Source of the DNA: Pseudolactococcus reticulitermitis
GTDB lineage: Bacteria > Bacillota > Bacilli > Lactobacillales > Streptococcaceae
NCBI RefSeq assembly: GCF_002260845.1
Contig: NZ_BEDT01000003.1
Location: 1-64,000, forward strand
Length of the DNA: 64,000 bases
Direction of reading: 5' to 3'
Shown here piece by piece: positions 63,926 to 64,000 of the stretch. Each line of letters opens with the position of its first letter. The first letter of the stretch is position 1. A program made the position numbers and the translations under genes. The notes beneath the pieces are model-generated. The model saw nothing but the letters and a program-made list of their open reading frames with translations. It was not told the origin of the DNA and made no database searches.

Positions 63926-64000
63926 TGTTTTTTCTAAGATACGATTACTAAATCTCTTCTAAAATTTTTCGAAAAAAAGCAGTTCCCAAAATAGAAACTA

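Overview
The window is a low-GC Gram-positive chromosome segment, almost certainly Lactobacillales/Streptococcaceae. The gene order (ccrZ-trmB near rimP-nusA-ylxR-ylxQ-infB-rbfA; dnaB-dnaI; cdaA-cdaR-glmM), CcpA-type cre sites, a water-forming NADH oxidase and a pyruvate:flavodoxin oxidoreductase point to Lactococcus in the broad sense (perhaps the raffinolactis/piscium group). The species assignment is inference. Nearly all genes are on the minus strand.

Layout. 1-400: 3' end of a plus-strand gene, a tRNA-Ser and a terminator. 388-14,000: dgkB-ligA-MATE, a second lipid kinase, then the translation operon rimP-nusA-ylxR-ylxQ-infB-(Qnr-like pentapeptide protein)-rbfA and der-cupin. 14,000-24,700: a DpnI/DpnD restriction pair against methylated GATC, nitroreductase, dnaI, dnaB, nrdR, trmB, ccrZ, a Veg-like gene, dnaC, rplI, a 58-aa membrane protein and gdpP. 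24,800-41,600: metabolism (HAD phosphatases, aspartokinase, a HAD/pyrophosphohydrolase fusion, argF, the trehalose locus treP-treC-treR, nox) and cell-wall/c-di-AMP genes (glmM, cdaR, cdaA), then a PTS IIB-like orphan. 41,600-48,800: two sortase-anchored surface proteins, one broken by a frameshift, and an intergenic array of 17 perfect 7-bp repeats next to a 17-bp inverted repeat. 48,800-52,500: nifJ. 52,900-64,000: a quorum-sensing bacteriocin island.

The island is the most interesting part. One operon encodes a peptidase-ABC exporter, an HlyD-like accessory protein, a double-glycine pheromone, a histidine kinase and a LytTR response regulator. Four promoters share one architecture: TTGAT(T/A), exactly 20 bp, a TATACT-like -10, and, one base upstream of the -35, two to four ~15-bp operators spaced mostly 20-21 bp apart. 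They precede (i) the exporter operon, (ii) a putative two-peptide bacteriocin, (iii) a single-cysteine peptide followed by a membrane protein, an 86-aa protein and a SunS-like glycosyltransferase with an in-frame TGA, and (iv) a CPBP-protease pseudogene with two frameshifts. The kinase has an in-frame hexanucleotide microsatellite giving about 22 Gln-Glu dipeptides between membrane segments, so its length may vary.

Two families of structured intergenic repeats lie inside operons on the same strand as the genes. Family I has four copies ending at Shine-Dalgarno sequences, with compensatory changes in its hairpins. Family II has two copies with terminal inverted repeats. All family and homology statements come from motif recognition and memory; no search was run.
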